Assembly (NCBI RefSeq): GCF_965196975.1
Contig: NZ_OZ239981.1
Coordinates: 2,356,001-2,420,000 of the forward strand
Reading direction: 5' to 3'
Length of the DNA: 64,000 bases
From: Endozoicomonas sp965196975
GTDB lineage: Bacteria; Pseudomonadota; Gammaproteobacteria; Pseudomonadales; Endozoicomonadaceae
This document shows, one piece after another, positions 54,299-63,307 of this stretch; position 1 is the first letter of the stretch, and every line of letters starts with the position of its first letter. Made by a program: the position numbers and the translations under genes. The notes beneath the pieces are model-generated. The model did not search any database, had not been told where the DNA came from, and saw only the letters and a list, made by a program, of their open reading frames with translations.

Positions 54299-54820
54299 AT
54301 GCCAGCAAACCTCTTGAAAGCACTTGGCTCTATACTCGCTCTGGTTATCATAATCGCTGGGGGTGTTATTGGTATTCAACTTGTCAGAGAGCAGTTTACA
54401 ACAGCCAACCCAACACCTGAGGAGCTGGAAGCCAAAGTTATTGAAGGATTTGAACTTGCCGCGAAACAGCTGAACGCAATGACCCCATTAATGGTGGATG
54501 AAGAGACCAGAATGGAAAATGCTACCGTAGGGCCTGGCGCAGTCATGACGTACCACTACACCTTCCCCAACTTCACCTCCAAAGATATTGATATAAACAT
54601 GATGAGTGCCAGTGTTTTCCCTATTATCCGTAATGGTGTTTGTGCCAGTGCCGAGATGAAGCCCTCACTACAGTATGGTGGCAAATATGCTTACTCATAT
54701 TCTGGCAATGACGGAGTACATATAATGAAGTTCGTGATAGGCAAAAGTGACTGTAGTTTTGAGGCTGAAGCTGAAAACCAAGAGCCTGAAAGCCATAAAA
54801 ATCAGGCTTCAAGTCATTAA
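54299..54820 (+). CDS. hypothetical single-pass membrane protein
   Basis: ATG 54299 has AGGA eight bases upstream; the frame is open to 54263. The 173-residue product has one N-terminal membrane helix (L-G-S-I-L-A-L-V-I-I-I-A-G-G-V-I-G) and a periplasmic domain with two cysteines (C-A-S-A and D-C-S-F) that could form a disulfide. The T-P-L-M-V-D-E-E-T-R-M pattern recurs in uncharacterised gammaproteobacterial proteins. Function unknown. Confidence 0.65.
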   Translation: MPANLLKALGSILALVIIIAGGVIGIQLVREQFTTANPTPEELEAKVIEGFELAAKQLNAMTPLMVDEETRMENATVGPGAVMTYHYTFPNFTSKDIDINMMSASVFPIIRNGVCASAEMKPSLQYGGKYAYSYSGNDGVHIMKFVIGKSDCSFEAEAENQEPESHKNQASSH

Positions 54821-54919
54821 CAAATATAGACCTAACCACCAATGGAAACCTGATGAGCTTACAGCACAGCTGTTTCAAACTATCAGCCATATACCCTGAA
54901 GCTTCTACTCATTAAACCA

Positions 54920-55930
54920 CTACTTAACAGCAACCACCATTGAGTCAGGACCCTGTAGGTGTTCAACCCGGGTATTCCGGAAGCCTGCCTCCTTCATCCA
55001 GCGACAACAGTCTGAACCGGTAAAATCAAAACCTCCCTGCGTCCTGACAAGCATATTCAAACTCATCAAAAGACCAAATGAGTTTTCGCACCGGTCATCA
55101 TCAATAAGAGACTCATACACCACCAGCGCTCCCCCTGCAGGTAAAGCCTCATAAGCTTTTTTTAACAATAACCTTTTTTTCTCCATATCCCAGTCATGGA
55201 GGATATGCCCCATAAGAATCACTTCAGTTTCTGGCAATGGGTCGCAAAAAAAATCACCAGCAACAAAACAAAGCCGCTCTCCTAATTGGTTTGATGCAAT
55301 ATTTTTCTGAAAACAGGGAGCGACCTCTTCCAGATCAAAACCAATACCATTCAAATGAGGGTGAGTACCGGCTATCTGGACAGCCAAATCTCCTCCTGCA
55401 GCACCTACATCAACAAATGATTGATACTCTGACCAGGGAAATTGCCTCGCAATACAGCCATTAGACGCACGACTGTAACCGCTCATTGCTCTCATAAACT
55501 GGGCAATTTTCTCTTCACTTTCATAGAGTGAAAAAAAGATATCATTTTCTGTATCACGGATAGCATGCTGTGGCTTTCCCGTTTTAAGCGCACTGGTCAG
55601 CTTTTCCCAGACAGGATATAGCTCAATGTTTGCATGCTCCAAAATCCCTCCAATGTAGGAAGGCTTGTTACGATCAAGAAAACAGGCGGTTTCCGCAGTG
55701 TTATGATACACACCATCAACCCGGTCTAATAAACCTAAAGCAACGAGTGAATCAAGAAAATCTTCTGCTCCTCGCACATGCAGACCAACACGTTGTGAAA
55801 CCTCATTCAGGTTGCCCGGTTGCTTGCCAAGTTCTGAAAACAGATCAATCTCCAGAGCACTCAGTAGAACCTTTGACGACCAGAAAGCAAGACCCGTTTC
55901 AATAATTCGATCAGGAGAAAGCTCTGCCAT
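54920..55930 (-). CDS. SAM-dependent O-methyltransferase (hydroxyindole/caffeate OMT-like)
   Basis: This 336-residue protein has an N-terminal winged-helix dimerisation domain (about 1-100) and a Rossmann methyltransferase domain with V-D-V-G-A-A-G-G-D near residue 178, G-F-D-L-E near 202 and the catalytic His pair region G-H-I-L-H-D-W near 245. The family methylates small phenolics or polyketide-type metabolites (also found in carotenoid and pigment pathways). ATG 55930 with GGGG upstream is preferred; a GTG at 55963 is possible. No biosynthetic neighbours are present. Confidence 0.85.
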   Translation of the reverse strand: MAELSPDRIIETGLAFWSSKVLLSALEIDLFSELGKQPGNLNEVSQRVGLHVRGAEDFLDSLVALGLLDRVDGVYHNTAETACFLDRNKPSYIGGILEHANIELYPVWEKLTSALKTGKPQHAIRDTENDIFFSLYESEEKIAQFMRAMSGYSRASNGCIARQFPWSEYQSFVDVGAAGGDLAVQIAGTHPHLNGIGFDLEEVAPCFQKNIASNQLGERLCFVAGDFFCDPLPETEVILMGHILHDWDMEKKRLLLKKAYEALPAGGALVVYESLIDDDRCENSFGLLMSLNMLVRTQGGFDFTGSDCCRWMKEAGFRNTRVEHLQGPDSMVVAVK

Positions 55931-56296
55931 GGGCACCCCAGCTAACTGGTTAGTTGATATCACGCTTCAGGAGAGTCATTTCCCTAAGAAAAAGCAAGAA
56001 AATCTCTCGAGAAGTAATAAATATGTTCCATAATTTGACCTTATATCGAATGAACATCACCGATATTTTTTATTTAGGAATAAGCCTTAGATCATGAGAG
56101 TCGTTCAATATAGACAATCATAAAGAGTACGTACGACTTTTATGAGTCAAAAAATAATTAATACCTGATTCTGTTAGTCATCACTCGTCATGCGACTGAG
56201 ATAGAAAAGGGTTAGGAAAATTAAGAATCCTTTAAGTGGACATGGCTGAACCAACATATACTACAAATGACTTTCACCTAATTATGGATATAAGCA
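55931..56296. other. intergenic region between OMT and uvrB-like gene
   Basis: These 366 bases hold the promoters of two divergent genes. The stretch 56030-56240 is AT-rich. I see no RNA gene, repeat or further reading frame. Confidence 0.35.
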
Positions 56297-58276
56297 ATGT
56301 CGAAAGATTCATTTATTCTGCATGCTAGCCATCCACCTGCTGGAGATCAGCCTGAAGCTATTGCACGACTGATTGCAGGCCTTGAGGGCGGAAAAACCCA
56401 TCAAATGCTTAAAGGTGTCACAGGTTCAGGAAAAACCTTTACCATGGCCAATATTATCCATCGCCTGGAGCGTCCAACCCTCATTCTGGCTCATAACAAA
56501 ACACTGGCAGCCCAGCTCTACAGTGAGATGCAACGTTTCTTTCCAGAAAATGCCGTGGAGTATTTCGTTTCTTATTATGACTATTATCAACCTGAAGTAT
56601 ATATCCCTGGCACGGATCGCTTTATTAGAAAAGACTCAGCGATTAATGAACAACTTGAGCGATTACGACTATCAACTACCAAGGCATTGATTGAACGCCG
56701 TGATGTGGTGGTTATAGCTTCTGTTTCCTCCATATACGGCCTAGGCGACCCTGAGTCCTACCGAGCACTTCAGGTTCCTCTGGCTCCAGGGTTGATCATT
56801 GATCGAGAGGATTTGATTCAGCGATTGACACAGCTCCAGTACACACGCTGTTAACGCACCATTGAACGGGCATCCTTTCGAGTTAATGGCGATGTAATCG
56901 ATATCTTTCCGGCCGATTCAAACCACCTCGGCATTCGCATTGAGCTTTTCGAAAATAGCATTGAGCAACTTTTATGGATTGACCCTGTGTCCGGTAGCAG
57001 AGTAAGACCATTAGACAGCTACAGGGTATCTCCGAAAACACTGTATTCCACCCCCAGGGAAAAAATCGAGCAGGCATGCGCACTAATACGAGTCGAAATG
57101 GAGCGGAGAGTTGCAGAACTGAATGCAGAGAACCGTATTGCCGAAGCTGCGAGACTTTATGAAAGGACTGAGTATGATATCGAGATGATGCAGCAACATG
57201 GCTACTGTTCAGGGATAGAGAATTATTCCAGTTATCTGAACAATCGTGACCCTTCTCTACCACCAACAACATTGATGGATTATTTACCCAAAGATGGCCT
57301 GCTCTTTATTGATGAGTCTCATGTGATGATTCCTCAGATTTCAGCCATGTACAATAGTGACAAGAGCAGAAAAGATAACCTTATTGACTATGGTTTCCGG
57401 CTCCCTTCTTCCAGAAATAACCGCCCACTCAGGTTTGACGAGTTTGAAAAGATAAAGCCTCAAACCATTTTTGTTTCTGCCACGCCCGGTAATTACGAAC
57501 TGGAAAAATCCAAAGGGATCACTATCGACCAGATCATTCGTCCAACAGGTCTACTTGACCCTGAAGTAGAAGTTCGCTCATCGGCAAACAGTATGGATGA
57601 CCTGTTGCAGGAGATTTTCCAGAGAGTTAAAAAAGGTGAGCGGGTACTTACAACCACGTTGACCAAGAAAAGTGCTGAATCTCTGGATCAATTCATCTCC
57701 GGCAGAGGTATAAAAACCCGTACTTTACATTCCGATATAAAAACGTCTGACCGCGTTGAGATAATAAACGGGCTTCGTGCTGGCGAGTTTGATGTTTTGA
57801 TCGGCATTAATTTATTACGGGAAGGGCTGGATATTCCCGAAGCCTCTCTGGTTGCCATTCTTGATGCAGACCATGCAGGCTTTCTGCGCTCAGCTCAGGC
57901 GTTGATACAAATCATTGGAAGAGCTGCTCGTAACGCCAATGGTAAAGCCATTCTTTATGCTGACAGAGTAACCACGGCAATGCGTCAGGCATTGGATGAG
58001 TCAGCACAGCGCCGAAAACTTCAAGCTGCATACAACCAAGCCAATGGAATTATACCAACCACGTCAAAACGCGGGCAGTCTACACAAAATGATGAAATGG
58101 CATTAGAACCATCGATTCACTCTTCTGAGTTTTGTGAGAGCCTTGCCTCACTGTGCGAGCAAATAACTCTCAAAGAAAAAGCAATGCTGGATGCCGTAGA
58201 TAACGGCGAACATGACAATGCAAAAGAGATTCGCCAGAATTTGCAAGCACTCTACCGCCAGTTTATTTTTATATAA
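56297..58276 (+). pseudogene. uvrB: uvrB-like excinuclease subunit with one in-frame stop
   Basis: The full frame of 659 codons has all UvrB landmarks: Walker A G-V-T-G-S-G-K-T-F near residue 40, the Y-Y-D-Y-Y-Q-P-E beta-hairpin, F-I-D-E-S-H Walker B near 338, S-A-T-P-G-N-Y-E, the helicase motif Q-I-I-G-R-A-A-R-N and a C-terminal UVR motif. A TAA at 56852-56854 interrupts it after L-Q-Y-T-R-C, and the same frame resumes at once with R-T-I-E-R-A-S-F-R-V. UvrB scans DNA for damage with UvrA and UvrC. Some motifs diverge from E. coli UvrB, so this may be a second copy, with the functional uvrB elsewhere. A sequencing error at one base is possible. Confidence 0.85.
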
Positions 58277-58364
58277 CAATGACATCAGAGAGCTGTTATT
58301 GAAGAAAACATTGGAAACATGAATAGCAGAGAGGAAGAGCTTACTCACGTAAGCTTTGCATTTA

Positions 58365-58410
58365 TGGCGCTCCCAGGAGGATTCGAACCTCCGACCTGCC
58401 CCTTAGGAGC
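58365..58410 (-). other. 3' fragment of tRNA-Arg(CCU), probable island attachment site
   Basis: On the minus strand the sequence runs from the anticodon loop CTCCTAA (anticodon CCT) through GGGGC, the T arm GGAGG-TTCGAAT-CCTCC and an acceptor strand ending GCCA. The 5' half does not match: GGTG in place of the required GCCCC anticodon strand, and no D arm. tRNA 3' fragments of about 45 bases next to an integrase gene are typical att sites. Because the missing 5' half lies on the high-coordinate side, the island should extend to the right, with the intact tRNA beyond the window. Confidence 0.75.
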
Positions 58411-58586
58411 ACCTTATAACCAGTCGCTATACATATTATAGCGTCTAATTATTAGCTTGGAGACCTTGATATTACTGGGCTAACACCTATTATAGTATCT
58501 CAGTGCATCTCATAAAATACCACTAAAGCGCACGAGAAACCTACACCCATACCTACACCTCTTTTGGGTGAAAAAGCTATATAACA

Positions 58587-59891
58587 ATGAGTAATATAAC
58601 CGACATGGAAGCCCGCAGCATCAAGGACGGGCAAACAATTACAGAGAAGCTTGGCCGAAACCGTGGCACCTTTTCCATACGTCGCCGTGGGCAGAGTTAT
58701 ATTGCTTTCTACCGTTACTTTTCTGGTAACACCAAGCGGGAGATCTCCCTTGGCTCTTATCGGTACTCAACCTCAGCGGTTGGCTTCTCGCTCAAACAGA
58801 TTCGAGAGAAAGCCATAGAACTGGCAAACATTCGTCAGGAGATCTCTCCTGCTGACCTAAAGTCCCACCTTGAGAAACAAACTGAAGAGCAGCAACGTCA
58901 AGCACAAGCCGAAGCGCAGAAAGGCTCCTTTGCGGATCTTCTTGATGCTTACATTGACGACCTACGCAAACGGGGCAAAGACAAAGAGCGGGAATACAGC
59001 CGTATTGTTCAGAAAGATATTAAAGACCCCTACCCAAACCTGGCCAGCAAAAAAGCCAAAGATGTTACAGCAGACGACATTGTGACCATCCTGGCCAAAG
59101 TTCATAATCGAGGCTCAGAGAATCAGGCAAACTGTGTCAGAGCCATGCTGCACGCAGCCTTTTCTTTTGGATCAAAGAGTGACTACGACCATACCCGGGT
59201 TGGAGAGAAGCGGTTCTACCTCACCCACAACCCGGTAGCCATGACGAAGAAGAATACCCGGGTAGAAAAGAGCCGGGTTCGGGTATTAAACAACCGGGAG
59301 ATCCACCAGCTCTGGCATAACATCAAAGATACCCCCGAAGTAGGCATTGTCATCAGCCTGTGTATTCAATTCCTGATTGCAACCGGTGGCCAACGCCCCA
59401 GCCAGTTACTCAGGGCAAAGTGGGAAGATTATGATTTGGATCGAAACTGTGTATCTTTTGAAAACAGGAAGCGAAAAGGTGAAGCCCTGATTCACACCGT
59501 ACCTTTATCACCACGGGCAATCAGTATTCTTGATCAAGTCAGACAGTACACGAGCCACCTGCCTTGGCCTTTTGCCTTCCAGGAGAGCGCACCAGTGAGA
59601 ACAGATAGTCTGTCAACTGCACTTGACCGCTGGCATCGATATCGTACCAGGCTATGTGAACAGAGTGGAGATATCCTTACTGCTCGCTACACTCCCAGCT
59701 GCCTGAGGGATACAGCTAAATCACTGATGGTAGATGCAGGCATTAACCGGGAAGTTCGGAACCTGATCCAGAGCCACCAGCTTACCGGTGTCGATTATGA
59801 ACATTACGATCGTCACGAACACCTGCCAGAAAAACATGAGGGAATGGAGCGTTATGATGGGCTTCTATCCAACATTCTCTCAACTCCATGA
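58587..59891 (+). CDS. int: P4-like tyrosine recombinase (island integrase)
   Basis: This 434-residue integrase has an N-terminal DUF4102-like arm-binding region (S-I-R-R-R-G-Q-S-Y-I-A-F-Y-R, L-G-S-Y), a SAM-like core-binding domain (about 120-200) and a catalytic domain with Arg in G-G-Q-R-P-S-Q-L-L-R near 265, the second Arg in S-C-L-R-D-T-A near 375 (the usual His before it is Ser or Cys) and the nucleophilic Tyr in E-H-Y-D-R-H near 412. It is intact. It sits 177 bases from the tRNA-Arg fragment, fitting integration at that tRNA. Confidence 0.92.
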   Translation: MSNITDMEARSIKDGQTITEKLGRNRGTFSIRRRGQSYIAFYRYFSGNTKREISLGSYRYSTSAVGFSLKQIREKAIELANIRQEISPADLKSHLEKQTEEQQRQAQAEAQKGSFADLLDAYIDDLRKRGKDKEREYSRIVQKDIKDPYPNLASKKAKDVTADDIVTILAKVHNRGSENQANCVRAMLHAAFSFGSKSDYDHTRVGEKRFYLTHNPVAMTKKNTRVEKSRVRVLNNREIHQLWHNIKDTPEVGIVISLCIQFLIATGGQRPSQLLRAKWEDYDLDRNCVSFENRKRKGEALIHTVPLSPRAISILDQVRQYTSHLPWPFAFQESAPVRTDSLSTALDRWHRYRTRLCEQSGDILTARYTPSCLRDTAKSLMVDAGINREVRNLIQSHQLTGVDYEHYDRHEHLPEKHEGMERYDGLLSNILSTP

Positions 59892-59902
59892 CTCCCAAGA
59901 TA

Positions 59903-60712
59903 CTAACGACCAAATTTTCGCTGCATATAAGCTAAAACTTTTGAAGAACGCCATTTATAGGCAATAGACCAACAATCTTCATACTTACCATCAATCAAGA
60001 CATTTTGATAAATATTACCTTTCTTTTGGGTTGACTCAGCCATCATCGCAAAGGATTCAACAGCATCATTCTCAGCAGCGAGCATAAAAGGGGTATACCC
60101 TTTGACTGGAGACATTTGAGGAGCGTTTGGGTCTGCTCCGTTTTCCAATAAAATAGAGACTATCTCAAGCAACTTTCCCCTATTTATCCTATCGATAAGC
60201 TTTTTATAACCTGAGGACAGAAGCGCATGGGTCAAATTTCTTTTCCAAGCCTCGTCCGCTTCAATCAATGAGTTTTTAAAATCTGATACGTCACTGTGGT
60301 CAATTCCAGCAACACCACCTGCATGTCTGCGAATAGATTCCAAAGTGGCCGAATCATTATCAAACAGTCGCTTTATATCGAGACCGATACAGTATTCAGG
60401 TCTCACCAACAAAGAAAAATACGTCATGCATTGATAAAGAGGTGTCTGTAACACCGTTTGTGCCTTTTTATCAGGCTCCGCCCCCATCAGAATAACCTGC
60501 CGAACTATGTCCGGATCGCAGGTTTCGACAGCACAGCTTAACGGTGTTAAGCGCTTCTTATCCGTTCTTGCATTAATGGTGTTCTTATCATGCTTTACAT
60601 CTTTGAGTAATTCATAACAGCGCCGATCCCCGGTTTCAGTGATTTCAGCAATCGCAGAAAGAATCGGTGAATCATTCGAGTCAGAAAGTATATTAGGAGA
60701 GGCCCCTTTATT
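59903..60712 (-). pseudogene. ankyrin-repeat protein, C-terminal part (IS-interrupted)
   Basis: This part of about 269 codons contains ankyrin repeats (L-T-P-L-S-C-A-V-E-T-C-D-P-D-I-V-R-Q-V-I near 60-80 and I-L-L-E-N-G-A-D-P-N then G-Y-T-P-F-M-L-A-A-E-N-D near 215-245). It begins exactly where the ISKra4 copy ends. Removing the element and one CCTTTATT repeat joins V-E-E-L-I-N-K-G to A-S-P-N-I-L-S-D in frame with the fragment at 62104. Ankyrin proteins of host-associated bacteria often interact with host proteins. Confidence 0.88.
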
Positions 60713-62103
60713 GGGTGCTCTCTCTGAATGATTAAAACAATAGTGCTCTATTTTCACAGCTACTATGGGAACACCACTCATAATAGTTAACTGTCATGCC
60801 CGCTTCTGTTATTTCCAGCTCTACCAAAAGCATCGTTTTGCAAATTGAAGTTTCTATAGATTCAGGCAACATGCTGAATCTTGAAGATAGTTTACAGCGT
60901 GCACTCAATGAAGCCGGGCAGCTTGGAACAAAAGAGTTATTGGGGCTATTTGAATCACCCAATAAAGAACCTATCGTCGTTAATCAGCAGAAGTGGAACT
61001 ACAAAGGAAAGGTTCTTAAGCACTATGAAACCTTATACGGTCGTATACCTTTGGAGCGCTCCGTATATCAGGGTGTCAGAGGTGGCAGTACTCTGGCAGC
61101 ACTTGATCTTCGTGCCGGTATTATTGGTTCAGCTACCCCCAAATTTGCCAAGTCTATCGCCTGGAAATACAGCCAGATGCCAGCGCCTGCGGTAAAAGAA
61201 GATTTTGAGACCAACCATCAAAGGACGCTTTCAAATTCTTATATCAAGCATTTATCGGACAGAGTAGGTGCATTAATTGAAGACCAGCAAGACACTCACT
61301 ACCACCTTCCTCCACTAAAAGAGCCTGTTGAAACAATAGCCATTGGTCTGGATGGAACCTGCATGCTGCTTTGTGAAGAAGGCTGGAGGGAAGCCATGTG
61401 TGGGACATTGAGCCTATATTCTGCAGATGGAGACAGGCTCCACACGATATATACAGCCAGTTCGCCAGAGTATGGTAAACAAAGCTTTATGAGCAAGCTC
61501 GACGAGGAGATTGCAGATCTAAAACGACTCTACCCAAATGCCACATACATCGGGGTAGCTGACGGGGCTAGAGAAAACTGGAGTTATTTGAAACAACATA
61601 CCTCTGGGCAGATACTCGATTTTTATCATGCATCTGAATATTTAGCTGGAGCAGCGGAAGCACTGTTTCCAACCAGTAAGGCGAAGCGACACCAGTGGCT
61701 TGAAGACAGGCTACATAGTTTGAAAAACAAGCGTGGAGCAGCCAAAAAAATCCTTCAGGAAATTGAATCAGCCGAGCTCCCGAAAAAGACAATCGCACTG
61801 ACAGAGAAGCGCTACAAAGCTGTGAGCTATTTTACAAACAATCACCAGTTAATGAATTATCATCAGGCGCTTAAACGCCATTGGCCAATAGGTTCAGGAG
61901 TTACTGAAGCGGCTTGTAAGACTCTGGTAAAGCAACGATTATGTGGTTCTGGAATGAGGTGGAAAGCAACAGGAGCGGAAGTGCTTTTGACAACAAGAGC
62001 ACTGATCCAGAGTAAGGGGCGCTGGGAACAACTTTGGTCTGAGTTCATGACTGGAAAGGTTGAAGCTAACCTATGAGTCAGTTATCAAATTGAGAGAGCA
62101 CCC
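60713..62103. mobile_element. ISKra4-family insertion sequence, copy 3
   Basis: 1391 bases, ends GGGTGCTCTCTC, target duplication CCTTTATT (60705-60712 and 62104-62111). One base in the left end (ATTAAAAC in place of ATTGAAAC) distinguishes it from copy 2. Confidence 0.93.
60796..62076 (+). CDS. ISKra4-family transposase (copy 3)
   Basis: 426 residues, identical in protein sequence to copy 2, intact. Confidence 0.88.
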   Translation: MPASVISSSTKSIVLQIEVSIDSGNMLNLEDSLQRALNEAGQLGTKELLGLFESPNKEPIVVNQQKWNYKGKVLKHYETLYGRIPLERSVYQGVRGGSTLAALDLRAGIIGSATPKFAKSIAWKYSQMPAPAVKEDFETNHQRTLSNSYIKHLSDRVGALIEDQQDTHYHLPPLKEPVETIAIGLDGTCMLLCEEGWREAMCGTLSLYSADGDRLHTIYTASSPEYGKQSFMSKLDEEIADLKRLYPNATYIGVADGARENWSYLKQHTSGQILDFYHASEYLAGAAEALFPTSKAKRHQWLEDRLHSLKNKRGAAKKILQEIESAELPKKTIALTEKRYKAVSYFTNNHQLMNYHQALKRHWPIGSGVTEAACKTLVKQRLCGSGMRWKATGAEVLLTTRALIQSKGRWEQLWSEFMTGKVEANL

Positions 62104-62541
62104 CCTTTATTGATCAGTTCCTCAACATATCCTGGTTTATTGATCTCAACAAACCAGTTCAACTGAGACATCTGTTTCTTCCAGGTAGCCCCAACTTTTA
62201 TTTTACGGTCAACAGCTTTCAAATAAGGTGTCAGCTCCAGCTCCTTTTGACCAGCAATAAGTGGCCCCAAACGAACACTTGGTCCTTCCTCTGGATTAAA
62301 CTCAGGAAAGTGTGCTGCCTTAGGAAATATCTGATGATATTGGGCTTCCCATTGCTGCATCTCCCAATCCTCAACCACACCATTTTTGATCTTATTAAAA
62401 GACTCAGAATCAACCAGTAAATGAAACAGATTAAAAGAAATGGCCTGTTGTTTAAGCTTCTTTAGCAAAGCTTTTCTACCACCACATTTTGCTGCTGCCA
62501 CCAGCGCTTCTTTAATTATTGCTAGCTGGTTCTCACCAGCG
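62104..62541 (-). pseudogene. ankyrin-repeat protein, N-terminal part (cut by ISKra4 and IS1)
   Basis: This region supplies helix-rich sequence (I-I-K-E-A-L-V-A-A-A-K-C-G-G-R-K-A-L-L-K-K-L-K near the start) and ends in Y-V-E-E-L-I-N-K-G, half of an ankyrin repeat. The apparent ATG at 62573 and the first ten codons lie inside the IS1 left end, so the original N-terminus was removed by IS1 and the present start is borrowed. Confidence 0.8.
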
Positions 62542-62594
62542 GGTGATGTGCCAAAGCTGTTGATCTGATACATTCCTGTCTTTTTGAGTCATCT

Positions 62595-62870
62595 ATGGCT
62601 GAAGTTCAAGTTGCCTGTATCCATTGTCAACAAACGTTCAATGTTGTTAAGAACGGGAAAGCTGAGACGGGTCACCAGCGGTATAGATGCAAGGACTGTA
62701 ATAAGAGCTTCCAACTCGAGTATCGCTATAATGGCAATCTGCCTGGTACTCATGAGCAGATCATAAAGATGACCATGAATGGCTCCGGGGTCAGAGATAT
62801 CGGACGTGTCCTTGAGATCAGTCCAACGACTGTATTGGCTCGCTTAAAAAACTCGACCCGCCAACAGTAA
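62595..62870 (+). CDS. insA: IS1 InsA (zinc finger/HTH regulator)
   Basis: This 91-residue InsA has the zinc finger C-I-H-C-Q ... C-K-D-C-N-K-S-F and the helix-turn-helix G-V-R-D-I-G-R-V-L-E-I-S-P-T-T-V. It ends shortly after the A6C slippery sequence AAAAAAC at 62846-62852, where a programmed -1 shift makes the InsAB' transposase. Confidence 0.92.
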   Translation: MAEVQVACIHCQQTFNVVKNGKAETGHQRYRCKDCNKSFQLEYRYNGNLPGTHEQIIKMTMNGSGVRDIGRVLEISPTTVLARLKNSTRQQ

Positions 62871-62914
62871 CACAACTCCCCTTCGAAAATGCCCAGGTCA
62901 AGATTATCTTCGAA

Positions 62915-63298
62915 ATGGATGAGCAGTGGTCATTTGTTGGTAGCAAGAAGCAGCAACGCTGGCTGTTTTATGCATGGGAGCCACGTTTCAAGAAGATCAT
63001 TGCCCATGCGTTCGGCCCCAGAAGCACAGAGACGCTCAAAAAGCTGTTGGAGCTTCTGGCCCGCTTCAAAGTTAGTTTTTACTGCACAGATGACTGGCAA
63101 CCATATACATCCTGTTTATCAGAAGATAAACATATCATTGGAAAGTACTTTACTCAGCGGATTGAGCGGCAGAATCTGACCTTGAGAACTTGCTTGAAAC
63201 GGTTAGCCAGAAGGACTATTTGCTTCTCAAGATCAATAGACATTCATGATAAGGTTATTGGGGAATTTATCTCCCGAAACCACTATCAACAGTTTTGA
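62915..63298 (+). CDS. insB: IS1 InsB (catalytic part of InsAB' transposase)
   Basis: The 127-residue frame shown starts at M-D-E-Q-W-S-F-V-G, but the -1 frame is open from the slippery site: K-K-L-D-P-P-T-V-T-Q-L-P-F-E-N-A leads straight into it, so the functional product is InsAB' from 62595. Catalytic features include D in M-D-E-Q-W, D-D-W-Q-P-Y and the R-I-E-R-Q-N-L-T-L-R box. Intact. Confidence 0.92.
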   Translation: MDEQWSFVGSKKQQRWLFYAWEPRFKKIIAHAFGPRSTETLKKLLELLARFKVSFYCTDDWQPYTSCLSEDKHIIGKYFTQRIERQNLTLRTCLKRLARRTICFSRSIDIHDKVIGEFISRNHYQQF

Positions 63299-63307
63299 TA
63301 CATCACC

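Larger units (their letters stand above)
62542..63307. mobile_element. IS1-family insertion sequence
   Basis: 766 bases, close to the 768 of E. coli IS1. Left end GGTGATGTGCCAAAGCTGTTGAT (split here as GGTGATGTGCC and AAAGCTGTTGAT) and right end the complement of GGTGATGTATC AAAACTGTTGAT match the IS1 end pattern. The flanks (CACCAGCG left, GAAGATCAG right) show no target duplication, so the element probably marks a deletion or rearrangement between two IS1 copies. Confidence 0.9.

Noticed and set aside
58365..58450. Complete tRNA-Arg gene
   Set aside because: The T arm and anticodon loop are clear, but the 5' anticodon strand does not pair and no D arm or 5' acceptor strand (GCTCCCA) is present, so it is a fragment.
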